A DNA stretch of 6,147 bases from JBEIUO01 sp964549785 (GCA_964549785.1 CAZJXA010000203.1:1-6147), one strand, 5' to 3'. Shown: positions 1 to 6,147, numbered from the stretch's first letter. Made by a program: numbers and translations. The notes: generated by a model not told the origin, from the sequence alone.

Positions 1-1
1 C

Positions 2-1192
2 GCGTGGGTGTTTTTCGTTGGATCTGCGGGGGTGTTCACGGCGATTGCGTGGGGCGGGGCGGCGGTGCTGCGCCCGGGCGCGGCGGAGGCGACCCACCTG
101 ACGGTGCTGGACCACGTCTATGGGCAGCCGGTGCAGAAGGCGCGGATGTTCGCGAGCGTGCTAGTACCTCGGTATGGGACGGCGAGTTTGAAAGTGGGGG
201 AGGGCGCGGCCTCGGATGTGACCGGCATGGACGTCATCTCGGCGTGGGACGAACCTGAGGCGACGGGCGGGCTGGCGTTCCCGGATTCGCGCCCGTACAT
301 CACCGACGCGAACGGGCTGGACACGTTGCGCATACCGGTGCGGCAGACGATCAAGCAGATTCGCGCGGACTGGGTGGGGGGGCCGACGTGGAAGATGCCG
401 ATCCCGATGGCGGACGGTGATTCGGCGGACGGGAGGGGGACGATCGGTCTCGCCGACGGTGCGGGGTGGGCCCGCGACAAGCCGGTCGTGAGAGGCCGGT
501 TGATTCATTCGTTGCCGGGGACGCTGCGCGACATCACGATGGTGGTGGTGACGGGGCAGCAGGACGTGCGGAGATGGAACCTCGCCGCGCGGGCGGGAGA
601 TGAGAATTACATCGCGTACGCCTTCAAGCACGCGGAGTGGCCGGCGGATGAGCCGCTGGACCTCGCGGTGATGACGACCAAGACGGGGATACCGACGTTC
701 AGAGGTTACGTAAAGACGTTGCGGCCGCAGATACAGCAATACAACTTGAGCGGTCAGGGCGCAAAGGACTTCCCGGGCAGCCGGGTGGATCAATTGACCG
801 CGTGGGCGTTCTTTAACCAACTGGAGCCCCCCGAACTTGAGAGCGACGACTCGGGAGCCCGCTACGCCGCGCAGCGGTGGTCGACGCACGGGTGGGACCT
901 GGGCCGGTGGTTCACGCAACCGTGCGTGATTATCGTGGGGCACCTCACGGGTGACGGGCCGTCGGCGGATGCCCCATCGCCGGTGCCGCTGAGCCTCGAC
1001 GGTGAGGCGATCGTGACGAAGGGGCGGACGATCGTGCGGTGGGTGTATCCGCTGCCGACGGCGCCGCCAGCGTTCCGGCAGACGGGCCGGGTGGGCGAGA
1101 TTGAAGCGGAACCAGAGACGGAACCGGCGGTGCCGGACGCCGACGCGGACACGCCCGCACCCGAGGCGGCGGACGACGGCGGAACGCGGTAA
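2..1192 (+). CDS. Membrane-anchored protein of unknown function, 5' end cut by window edge
   Basis: The reading frame is open to the left edge, so the true start is probably upstream; a GTG at position 8 is the first possible start inside the window, but its ribosome binding site cannot be judged. Counting from that GTG (394 residues), the visible N-terminus is one hydrophobic helix (about residues 1-18, preceded in frame by Ala-Trp), so the rest is probably outside the cytoplasm. The body (about 24-360) mixes short hydrophobic strands with many Gly, Asp, Pro and Trp residues, as in beta-rich domains. The last 31 residues (364-394) are a low-complexity tail rich in Glu, Asp, Ala and Pro. I recognise no catalytic motif and assign no function. 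The stop lies 30 bases before the ABC ATPase gene on the same strand, so co-transcription is likely and a role with that transporter is plausible. The helix could be the last one of a longer membrane protein. Coding status is supported by length and the conserved-looking layout. Confidence 0.8.
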   Translation, partial: AWVFFVGSAGVFTAIAWGGAAVLRPGAAEATHLTVLDHVYGQPVQKARMFASVLVPRYGTASLKVGEGAASDVTGMDVISAWDEPEATGGLAFPDSRPYITDANGLDTLRIPVRQTIKQIRADWVGGPTWKMPIPMADGDSADGRGTIGLADGAGWARDKPVVRGRLIHSLPGTLRDITMVVVTGQQDVRRWNLAARAGDENYIAYAFKHAEWPADEPLDLAVMTTKTGIPTFRGYVKTLRPQIQQYNLSGQGAKDFPGSRVDQLTAWAFFNQLEPPELESDDSGARYAAQRWSTHGWDLGRWFTQPCVIIVGHLTGDGPSADAPSPVPLSLDGEAIVTKGRTIVRWVYPLPTAPPAFRQTGRVGEIEAEPETEPAVPDADADTPAPEAADDGGTR

Positions 1193-1222
1193 TCAATTTT
1201 TTTCAGGGGGGATCCGACCACC

Positions 1223-2188
1223 GTGCCCATTGTCGAAACGATCAACCTTACGAAGCGCTACGGAGAACTGGTCGCGCTGAACAATCTGAACCTGACGATC
1301 AATGAAGGGGACTGCTTCGGATTCATCGGGCCCAACGGAGCCGGGAAGACGACGACAATCAAGATTCTGGCAACGCTGCTCAAGCCGTCTTCGGGGCAGG
1401 CGAACGTGGCGGGGCTGACGGTGGGGTTTCAGAACCGCCAGATCCGCCCGGTGGTGGGGTATGTGCCGGACTTCATGGGCGCGTACGAAGACATGGTGGT
1501 GACGGAATATCTGGAGTTCTTCGCCGCGGCGTACAACATCCACGGGGCCCAGCGGAAGAAGGTGGTGCACGATGTGCTGGAACTGACGGATTTGGGATAC
1601 AAGGCGACGGCGGAGGTGAATTCGCTGAGCCGCGGGATGCAGCAGCGGTTGAGCGTGGCGCGGGTGCTGCTGCACGACCCCAGGGTGTTGCTGATGGACG
1701 AGCCGGCGAGCGGGCTGGACCCGCGGGCCCGCATCGAGATGCGGGAGCTGCTGAAGGAATTGCGGCGGATGGGGAAGACGATCCTGATTTCGAGTCACAT
1801 TTTGCCCGAGTTGGCGGAGATGTGCAACGTGGTCGGGATCATCGAGCGCGGGCAGTTGCTGTTCTCGGGCGGGGTTGATGAGATTCTGCGGCGGGCCAAA
1901 GTCGGGCATGTGCTGCATGTGGGGGTGACGGACAAGGCGGAGGAAGCGACGAAGTTGCTGCTGAAGATTCCGGGAGTCAAGAAAGTGACGCCGGCGCCCG
2001 AGGAGGCTTCGGACAACGCCCGCACGGGGAAGGTGCTGCAAGTCAGTTATGACGACGGGGCCGGGAGCACGTTCACGGATATACCGAACATCCTGATGAA
2101 CAACGGGTTCCGGCTGACGAAGTTTGCAGAGGAGCCGGTGAACCTGGAGACGGCATTTATGCGGCTGACGAAGGGTTTGGTGCAGTAG
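1223..2188 (+). CDS. ABC transporter ATP-binding protein (ABC-2 / GldA-like exporter class)
   Basis: This is the cytoplasmic ATPase subunit that powers a membrane permease, 321 aa. In order it shows Walker A GPNGAGKT (36-43, Lys42), signature LSRGM (135-139), Walker B VLLMDEP (155-161, with Asp159 and catalytic Glu160), D-loop SGLD (163-166) and the switch His192. The Q-loop position reads GYVPD, with Asp83 where Gln is usual; acidic or other replacements occur in this class. Residues from about 222 to 321 form the C-terminal extension typical of ABC-2 and gliding-type ATPases, ending in a pattern like LETAFMRLTKG. The start is GTG at 1223, with a G-rich purine run (1206-1212) about 10 bases upstream; Walker A begins about 35 residues in, normal for the family. 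It follows the unknown membrane protein by 30 bases, and no permease gene follows it. The substrate cannot be told from sequence: lipid, polysaccharide, drug and protein exporters, and gliding-type complexes, all use ATPases like this. Confidence 0.97.
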   Translation: MPIVETINLTKRYGELVALNNLNLTINEGDCFGFIGPNGAGKTTTIKILATLLKPSSGQANVAGLTVGFQNRQIRPVVGYVPDFMGAYEDMVVTEYLEFFAAAYNIHGAQRKKVVHDVLELTDLGYKATAEVNSLSRGMQQRLSVARVLLHDPRVLLMDEPASGLDPRARIEMRELLKELRRMGKTILISSHILPELAEMCNVVGIIERGQLLFSGGVDEILRRAKVGHVLHVGVTDKAEEATKLLLKIPGVKKVTPAPEEASDNARTGKVLQVSYDDGAGSTFTDIPNILMNNGFRLTKFAEEPVNLETAFMRLTKGLVQ

Positions 2189-2359
2189 GAGACCGGCGGG
2201 TGCGCGCGGTGTGGAGCCCGAACCCGGTCACGCGGGCCTTCGTCGCGTTTTCGACTCGGCCGTTGCGGGGCCGCTGGAGTAGCGCAGGGCCAACATCGAG
2301 CGCGAGTGCCGGGGCGCGGTTGGCCACTCGGCACCGTTCTTAACACACTTTTAGCGCAA

Positions 2360-2388
2360 TCTGGCGTCGCCCGCCGACTTCTGGCGTC
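2360..2388 (+). repeat. Pair of 9-bp direct repeats 20 bp apart, possible operator
   Basis: TCTGGCGTC occurs at 2360-2368 and again, identically, at 2380-2388. The offset is exactly 20 bases, close to two helical turns, so both copies would face the same side of the DNA. The pair lies about 113 bases upstream of the start of the PEP-CTERM gene, where a regulator could bind. A functional role is inference; a chance repeat in GC-rich DNA is quite possible. Confidence 0.35.
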
Positions 2389-2484
2389 CAAGCATCCCAT
2401 CCGTGCCTGCCCCAATGGACTGCTGATCGGCGCGGTCGGCGTGTAACGTCAACGGGGTGTTCGATTTCTGGCCGAAAGGTCTGA

Positions 2485-2492
2485 AGAGAGGA
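2485..2492 (+). promoter_or_regulatory. Ribosome binding site deciding the start at 2501
   Basis: The purine run AGAGAGGA holds GAGG at 2488-2491. It lies 9 bases before the ATG at 2501, a workable spacing, but directly abuts the in-frame ATG at 2492, which is too close. The downstream ATG is therefore preferred. Confidence 0.6.
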
Positions 2493-2500
2493 TGAGAGAA

Positions 2501-3268
2501 ATGTTGGAACTTGTGAATCTTCGTGATGCGGCCCGGGCCGCGGCGTTTGCCACCATGGTCTGCGTGGTCGGATCGGTCGAGGCGACCGTGTTGACGCAGT
2601 GGAACTTCAACACGGCGCTCGGTGTGAACAACACCCCGGCCCCCTCGGTGGGCGCTGGTTCCGCGACGCCCGTCGGGATGAACGGAGGGCTCAACAACGC
2701 CGACATCGGCAACGCCACCGGTTCGTCCGACCCGGACGCACCGAACCGCCACTGGCGTGTTCGGGGCAGCCAGAGCAATGGATGGTCGGGCACTACCCAA
2801 TTGCTCTCGGGGGCTCAGTTCAACGCTTCCACTGCCGGGTTTCAGGACATTGTGGTGAGCCTCGACCTTTTCGCGACGGACGGATCGCCCCGTCACGCCC
2901 AGTTCCAGTACACCCTTGATGGAACGAGCTTCACGTCGTTCGGCGGGATTCTGGACTTCAACGCCACCAGTGACGCATGGGCCAACGGTCTGAACTTTAA
3001 TCTGAGTTCGATCGTGGGCGCCAACAACAACCCGAACCTGGGCTTCAAGATTGTTTCGGCATTCTCGCCGGTGCAGTTCACCAATGCCAACGGCGTGCAG
3101 CCGGCGAACTCCGCGTTCCAGCGGACGAGCGCCGAGTTGCAGGTGTATAACGGGACCGCCGGCAATTACCGCTTCGACATGGTGACGTTCTCTGGTAATG
3201 TCATTCCGGCACCGGGGGCCGCGGTGGTCGTTCTCGGCGGGCTTTGGATCGCCCGTCGCCGCCGGTAA
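2501..3268 (+). CDS. PEP-CTERM-type (PAPG variant) exported protein
   Basis: This is a 255-aa secreted or surface protein from ATG 2501; an in-frame ATG at 2492 would add three residues but has no properly spaced binding site. The N-terminus has Arg8 and Arg12, a hydrophobic stretch (about 13-26) and a likely signal-peptidase site after Ala28 (VEA/T). The mature part is rich in Asn, Thr, Ser, Gly and aromatic residues, opens with QWNFN and looks like a beta-sandwich; no cysteine or catalytic motif stands out. The C-terminus is the sorting signal: IPAPG (235-239), a short hydrophobic stretch (240-251) and RRRR (252-255). In known PEP-CTERM systems such tails are cut by an exosortase in the inner membrane, and the protein goes to the envelope or extracellular matrix. 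No exosortase gene is in the window. The exact role is unknown. The gene stands alone, with its own upstream region and a strong terminator 38 bases after the stop. Confidence 0.9.
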   Translation: MLELVNLRDAARAAAFATMVCVVGSVEATVLTQWNFNTALGVNNTPAPSVGAGSATPVGMNGGLNNADIGNATGSSDPDAPNRHWRVRGSQSNGWSGTTQLLSGAQFNASTAGFQDIVVSLDLFATDGSPRHAQFQYTLDGTSFTSFGGILDFNATSDAWANGLNFNLSSIVGANNNPNLGFKIVSAFSPVQFTNANGVQPANSAFQRTSAELQVYNGTAGNYRFDMVTFSGNVIPAPGAAVVVLGGLWIARRRR

Positions 3269-3306
3269 TTGGCGCGGCGATTCGTCGGGGTTGATCACAT
3301 TTACGA

Positions 3307-3344
3307 CGGGCCGGGGCCAACGTGCCCCGGCCCGGTTTTCTTTT
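3307..3344 (+). terminator. Intrinsic terminator of the PEP-CTERM gene
   Basis: A perfect 11-bp GC stem (CGGGCCGGGGC, 3307-3317, pairing with 3324-3334) encloses a 6-base loop. It is followed one base later by TTTTCTTTT (3336-3344). The T tract is on the plus strand only, so it ends transcription of the upstream plus-strand gene. The first stem base is 38 bases after the stop codon. Confidence 0.93.
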
Positions 3345-3381
3345 GCGAACCGGCGGCCCTTACGACTTTTGGCGGGTCCGG

Positions 3382-3417
3382 TTCAGGCGGCTGCTCAGTG
3401 GGGAACCACGGCCTGAA
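3382..3417. repeat. Compound inverted repeat between convergent genes
   Basis: TTCAGGC (3382-3388) pairs with GCCTGAA (3411-3417). Between them a second small hairpin, GTGG (3398-3401) with CCAC (3406-3409), closes a GGAA loop. Read on the minus strand it begins 59 bases past the stop of the pseudouridine synthase gene, where an RNA 3' end would be expected. No T tract follows on either strand, so it is at best a weak terminator or a 3'-end-stabilising structure. The rest of 3345-3476 shows nothing else I can name. Confidence 0.35.
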
Positions 3418-3476
3418 GGCAGACGGAAACAGAGCGGAAGGGAAGGAAGAGAACACGCGAAGTTGCGGCCAACCGG

Positions 3477-4175
3477 TCAGAACGGGACGGGGGCGTCACA
3501 GGTGATGTGTTCGCCAGTGGAAGGATCGCGCAGCGAGAGTTTTGAGGCGTGGAGCATGAGGCGGGTCGTTTTGGGCGCGGTGCCGTAGAGCGGATCGCCC
3601 TGGATCGGTGCGCCGAGGCCGCCCGCGGAGTGATGGTGGGTGCGGAGGGCGTTGTCGCTGAACGCGCTCGGAGGGGTCGCGGCGTGGACGCGAAGTTGGT
3701 GGGTGCGCCCCGTGACGGGCGTAAAGGCGATGCGGCATAGGCCGGGCGACCGACTGAGGATGGCGTAGTGGGTGACGGCTTCACGTCCGAACGCGAAATC
3801 GACGATTTGGTAGGGGCGGCGTTCGACATCGAGGCGGAGGGGGAGTGAAATCGTTCCCGAATCCGGCACTTGGGGAGCCGATTCGAGGAGCGCAAGGTAC
3901 TGCTTGCCGACGGTGCGGGCCTCGAACTGGGCGGAAAGATTCTTCTGGGAGTCGGGGTCGAGCCCGACGACCAGCACGCCCGAGGTATCCATGTCGAGGC
4001 GGTGGACCATCATGGGGCCGGTTGCGGAGGGAAACATCGCCTTGACGCGGCTGATGACGCAGTCTTGTTTTTCAGGGCCGATGCCGGGGACGGAAAGCAG
4101 GCCCGATGGTTTGTTGACGACGACAAAGCGATGGGTGGCCAGGATGACGGGGATGGCGGATTGGGGATCAGGCAT
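3477..4175 (-). CDS. RluA-family RNA pseudouridine synthase
   Basis: This cytoplasmic enzyme isomerises uridine to pseudouridine in structured RNA. The 232-aa protein has the RluA-branch start VVVNKPSGLLSVPG (18-31), the catalytic motif HRLDMDTSG (58-66) with nucleophile Asp61, KQYLAL (91-96), the GRTHQLRVH motif (156-164), and a closing GDPLYG (193-198) and LMLHA (206-210). The VNKPSGLLSVPG and HRLDMxTSG wording resembles E. coli RluA, which modifies 23S rRNA U746 and tRNA U32, rather than RluC or RluD, and there is no N-terminal S4 domain. The RNA target here is not proven. About 20 extra residues (about 168-188, with HHH at 180-182) lie between GRTHQLRVH and GDPLYG compared with E. coli RluA. 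No clear Shine-Dalgarno precedes the ATG, but the N-terminal length fits the family. It follows cstA by 38 bases on the same strand and is probably read through from it. Confidence 0.95.
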   Translation of the reverse strand: MPDPQSAIPVILATHRFVVVNKPSGLLSVPGIGPEKQDCVISRVKAMFPSATGPMMVHRLDMDTSGVLVVGLDPDSQKNLSAQFEARTVGKQYLALLESAPQVPDSGTISLPLRLDVERRPYQIVDFAFGREAVTHYAILSRSPGLCRIAFTPVTGRTHQLRVHAATPPSAFSDNALRTHHHSAGGLGAPIQGDPLYGTAPKTTRLMLHASKLSLRDPSTGEHITCDAPVPF

Positions 4176-4213
4176 AGGGAATAGGAAGTGGAGTGATCAG
4201 AATTGCCGGTATC

Positions 4214-5929
4214 CTAACGGTGCGTTCGGCCGGCGCGGAGGGCTTCGACGACGAAGATCGCGGCGAGGGCGAGCAGGAGGGTCGCCACCCCGGCGTTGAG
4301 GGCTTCTTGAGAAAACGCGCCGGTTCGCCAGACGGCGCGGACGCCGGATGCGATTTGCATACCCAGAGCCGTGACTGTGATGACCATCAGGAACACCATC
4401 GGAACGGCGACAAACCAGATGCGTTTGCCGCTGCGTTTGAGCCAGACCGTGATTCCCAAGAGCGTCAGGGCCGCGAGCAATTGGTTGGAAGTTCCGAAAA
4501 GGGTCCAATAGAGGAGGTAGCCCTTCGGGTCGCTGAACATGAGGATCGTGAGGGGCGTGCCCGCGGTGACGGCGGCCGCGATCCAGCCGGCCCGTCTCGA
4601 GTGGGTGCCGAAGACTTCCTGGAGGAGGTAGCGCCCCAGGCGGGTGGAGACGTCGAGCGTGTCAAAGACGAACGTGCTGAAGGCCATGGCTCCGAAGGTG
4701 GCGGCAAAGAGGAAGGCGTCTTTGCCGAGTATGACGGTGAGGAACGCGGCGAGGCCGTCGCCGTAGATGCGGGCGGGCGGGAGACCTTTGGCGTCGGCGG
4801 GGGCGATCATCATCATGGTCGCCAGCGCGATCACGGCCACAAAGGCCTCGAGGAGCATGGAGCCGAAGGCGACGGGCTTGCAATGGCTTTCTTTCGCGAT
4901 CTGCTTGCTGGTGGTCCCGCCGCAGATGAGGCCGTGAAAGCCGGAGCATGCGCCGCAGGCGATTGTCACAAAGAGGAACGGAAAAACCATCTGCGTGACC
5001 GCCCCGGCACCGGCCGTGTCGGTCTTGCGGAGCGCGGCGAGCGGATCGAGCAGGGCCGTTGCCTGTTCGGAGAGCATGGGTTGGCGAATCTCGAAGCCGC
5101 CGGCCACTATGCCTACCACGCCAACGCCGATCGCGAGATACAGGACAAAGCCGCCGAGATAGCCGCGGGGCTGCTGCAATAGCCAGACGGGCAGCATGGA
5201 GGCGATGAAGCAGTATCCGAGGATGATCGCGAACCAGGCTCGGGGCGAGAGGACGAGCGCGGTATCCACGCGGGTGCCGAGCCAGACGCACGCGAGCGCG
5301 CCCGCGACAAAGATCGGGGTCGTGATGCCGATGGGGAGTTTGGAATAGCGGTTGACCACACCGAGCAGAAGTGACAAGCCCAGGTACATCACGCTGGAGG
5401 CGGCGACGGCGCCACCCTTGTTGAAGGTCACGCCGAGTCCTTGGAATTCTTCGGAAACGCCTGCGAAGCTGGCTGCGGTCATCTGGGTGAAGGCGATGAT
5501 GACGTAGACCAAGGCCACCCAAATGAACACGGAAAGGCTGAGCCAAGCGCGGCGGCCGAGATTTTTCCGGGCGATCTCGGCGATTGAGTGGGAGCCGTGA
5601 CGGATGGAAGCGACCAGAGCGGCGAAATCGTGGACCGCGCCGATAAAGACGACGCCGAATCCGATCCAGAGCAGGCAGGGCAACCAGCCGAAGGTGCCGC
5701 AGGCGAGGATCGGGCCGGCGATAGGACCGGCGGCGGCGATGGCGCTGAAGTGCTGCGGCAGGAGATAAAAGGGCCGGGTGGGGATGAAGTCGATGCCGTC
5801 GGATTTGGCGACAGCGGGTGTGGTTTGGGAGTCGTCGATTCGGAAGAGGCGAGCGATCATGGTGCCGTAGAGCACATACGCTGCGGTCAGGACCAGGAGC
5901 ATCGCGATCGCCATCAGTAAGAGCGTCAT
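4214..5929 (-). CDS. cstA: CstA-family carbon starvation transporter
   Basis: This is a polytopic inner-membrane protein of 571 aa. CstA and its relative BtsT (YjiY) in E. coli import pyruvate, and CstA has also been linked to peptide uptake under carbon starvation. Family motifs in order: QHFSAIAAAGPIAGPI (59-74), GAVHDF (97-102), LPVWLLQQPRGYL (246-258), CGACSGFHGLICGGTTSKQ (325-343), then TLDVSTRLGRYLLQ and FGTSNQLLAAL in the C-terminal domain. Long hydrophobic helices run throughout, starting at residues 3-21. It is shorter than E. coli CstA (about 700 aa) and belongs with the compact forms seen in other phyla. The small ybdD/yjiX-type gene that often accompanies cstA in enterobacteria is absent; an RluA-type gene follows instead. 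No clear Shine-Dalgarno precedes the ATG at 5929. The gene is divergent from psuG with 51 bases between starts. The substrate of this copy is inferred from the family; pyruvate, peptides or another small carbon source are possible. Confidence 0.97.
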   Translation of the reverse strand: MTLLLMAIAMLLVLTAAYVLYGTMIARLFRIDDSQTTPAVAKSDGIDFIPTRPFYLLPQHFSAIAAAGPIAGPILACGTFGWLPCLLWIGFGVVFIGAVHDFAALVASIRHGSHSIAEIARKNLGRRAWLSLSVFIWVALVYVIIAFTQMTAASFAGVSEEFQGLGVTFNKGGAVAASSVMYLGLSLLLGVVNRYSKLPIGITTPIFVAGALACVWLGTRVDTALVLSPRAWFAIILGYCFIASMLPVWLLQQPRGYLGGFVLYLAIGVGVVGIVAGGFEIRQPMLSEQATALLDPLAALRKTDTAGAGAVTQMVFPFLFVTIACGACSGFHGLICGGTTSKQIAKESHCKPVAFGSMLLEAFVAVIALATMMMIAPADAKGLPPARIYGDGLAAFLTVILGKDAFLFAATFGAMAFSTFVFDTLDVSTRLGRYLLQEVFGTHSRRAGWIAAAVTAGTPLTILMFSDPKGYLLYWTLFGTSNQLLAALTLLGITVWLKRSGKRIWFVAVPMVFLMVITVTALGMQIASGVRAVWRTGAFSQEALNAGVATLLLALAAIFVVEALRAGRTHR

Positions 5930-5980
5930 GGTGATAGAGGTACCACAAAGGTGGTGGGGGAGTCAAGCGGGGGGAGCGAG
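5930..5980. promoter_or_regulatory. Short divergent control region between cstA and psuG
   Basis: Only 51 bases separate the two start codons, so promoter elements for at least one gene must reach into coding sequence or overlap. On the minus strand, TTGACT (5966-5961) is a good -35-like hexamer for cstA; the -10 at normal spacing (TACCTC, 5942-5937) is weak. A perfect inverted repeat ACCAC-AAAG-GTGGT (5942-5955) sits in the middle and could be a regulator site or an RNA hairpin. On the plus strand a G-rich run ending in GGAG (5973-5976) is the ribosome binding site of psuG, 4 bases before its ATG. Confidence 0.5.
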
Positions 5981-6147
5981 ATGATCGCTGTTGATTGTCG
6001 GGTGGGCCCGCCGGCCCTGGCGCTCGAGACGACGTTGTTGTGTCATGGCGTGGCACGCGAGCGGGCCGCGGGATTGAACGATGATCTGGCCAAAATCGCG
6101 GGGGCAGGCGGGGTTCCGGCGGCCTTGATTGGCGTTGTCCAAGGGCG
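5981..6147 (+). CDS. psuG: Pseudouridine-5'-phosphate glycosidase, N-terminal part, cut by window edge
   Basis: The frame is open from ATG 5981 to the right edge (55 codons and 2 bases). PsuG splits pseudouridine 5'-phosphate reversibly into uracil and ribose 5-phosphate in the cytoplasm; in cells the cleavage direction serves pseudouridine breakdown, usually together with the kinase PsuK. The visible residues match the family start: ALETTLLCHG (14-23), corresponding to ALESTIISHG in E. coli PsuG, where Glu31 is the general acid (Glu16 here), followed by an alpha-helical stretch and GGVPAALIGVVQG (43-55), corresponding to GAVPATIAIIGG. The catalytic lysines lie beyond the window. The start is supported by GGAG 4 bases upstream; in-frame GTG codons at 5951 and 5954 are less likely. 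The N-terminus is about 15 residues shorter than in E. coli. It is divergent from cstA. Whether psuK follows cannot be seen. The family call is firm for such a short piece, but activity is untested. Confidence 0.92.
   Translation, partial: MIAVDCRVGPPALALETTLLCHGVARERAAGLNDDLAKIAGAGGVPAALIGVVQG

Larger units (their letters stand above)
2189..2500. other. Intergenic region between ABC ATPase and PEP-CTERM genes
   Basis: These 312 bases hold no believable gene: frames crossing it on the minus strand are Arg/Pro-rich shadows of the neighbours. Inverted repeats near 2257-2273 (CGGCC/GGCCG) and 2307-2335 (GTGCCG/CGGCAC) could fold as GC hairpins after the ABC gene. Neither is followed directly by a T tract, so I do not call a terminator. 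The region also holds the direct repeats described separately and a purine-rich ribosome binding site at its end. I see no good sigma-70 promoter; the best -35-like hexamer (TTAACA, 2340-2345) has no matching -10. Confidence 0.6.

Noticed and set aside
161..943. 260-codon minus-strand frame opposite the first gene
   Set aside because: It is extremely Arg/Pro-rich, and the plus-strand frame is open over the whole length with a membrane helix and operon-like spacing to the ABC gene.
1197..1211. Run of seven T and run of six G just before the ABC start, as a terminator or phase-variable tract
   Set aside because: No stable hairpin precedes the T run, since the upstream sequence is mostly purine-rich repeats of CGG type. 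The tracts are too short to argue for slippage; the G run is best read as the ribosome binding site.
2257..2335. GC-rich inverted repeats as a terminator for the ABC gene
   Set aside because: The stems are only 5-6 bp with large or GC-rich loops and no T tract directly follows, so a call would not be supported.
2351..3298. 315-codon minus-strand frame opposite the PEP-CTERM gene
   Set aside because: The plus strand has a signal peptide, sorting tail, ribosome binding site and terminator. The minus-strand product has none of these and is Arg/Val-rich.
4193..5182. Long open frame on the plus strand opposite cstA (329 codons)
   Set aside because: Its product is Glu/Gly/Arg-rich with no family look, while the minus strand encodes clear CstA motifs throughout. 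Stop-poor antisense frames are expected in DNA this GC-rich.
4662..6056. 464-codon minus-strand frame overlapping cstA and psuG
   Set aside because: The translation is Arg/Pro/His-rich and low in complexity, in a different frame from cstA, and it runs across the psuG start region. It is a frame shadow.

Overview
The window looks like chromosomal DNA from a GC-rich planctomycete, most likely of the Phycisphaerae. The best clue is the protein encoded at about 2.5-3.3 kb. It has a signal peptide, a beta-rich body and a C-terminal sorting tail of the type PAPG, then a short hydrophobic stretch, then RRRR. That proline-alanine-proline-glycine version of the PEP-CTERM signal is common in that group. 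The taxonomic call is an inference from style, not from a marker gene. Almost all the DNA is accounted for by six genes, two of them cut by the window edges. I see no RNA gene, insertion sequence, CRISPR array or phage gene.

Left block, plus strand (1-2188): the 3' part of a gene for a membrane-anchored protein with a large, probably extracytoplasmic domain of unknown function. It is followed after 30 bases by an ABC-type ATPase of the ABC-2 / drug-exporter / gliding (GldA-like) class. The two probably form an operon. The permease partner is not in the window and may lie upstream.

Middle block, plus strand (2189-3344): a 312-base leader region with little in it except a pair of 9-base direct repeats exactly 20 bases apart. 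Next comes the PEP-CTERM-type exported protein, closed by a textbook intrinsic terminator with an 11-bp GC stem and a T tract. This looks like a monocistronic unit.

Right block (3345-6147): on the minus strand, cstA (a CstA/BtsT-family carbon-starvation transporter, 571 aa) is followed after 38 bases by an RluA-type pseudouridine synthase. The pair converges on the PEP-CTERM gene. Divergent from cstA, across only 51 bases, a gene begins at 5981 and runs off the right edge. Its first 55 codons clearly match the N-terminus of pseudouridine-5'-phosphate glycosidase (PsuG). One enzyme that makes pseudouridine in RNA and one that breaks down pseudouridine monophosphate therefore flank a starvation-associated nutrient transporter. 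This is the most interesting arrangement here, but it may be coincidence. I found no convincing evidence of an undescribed defence or mobile system.
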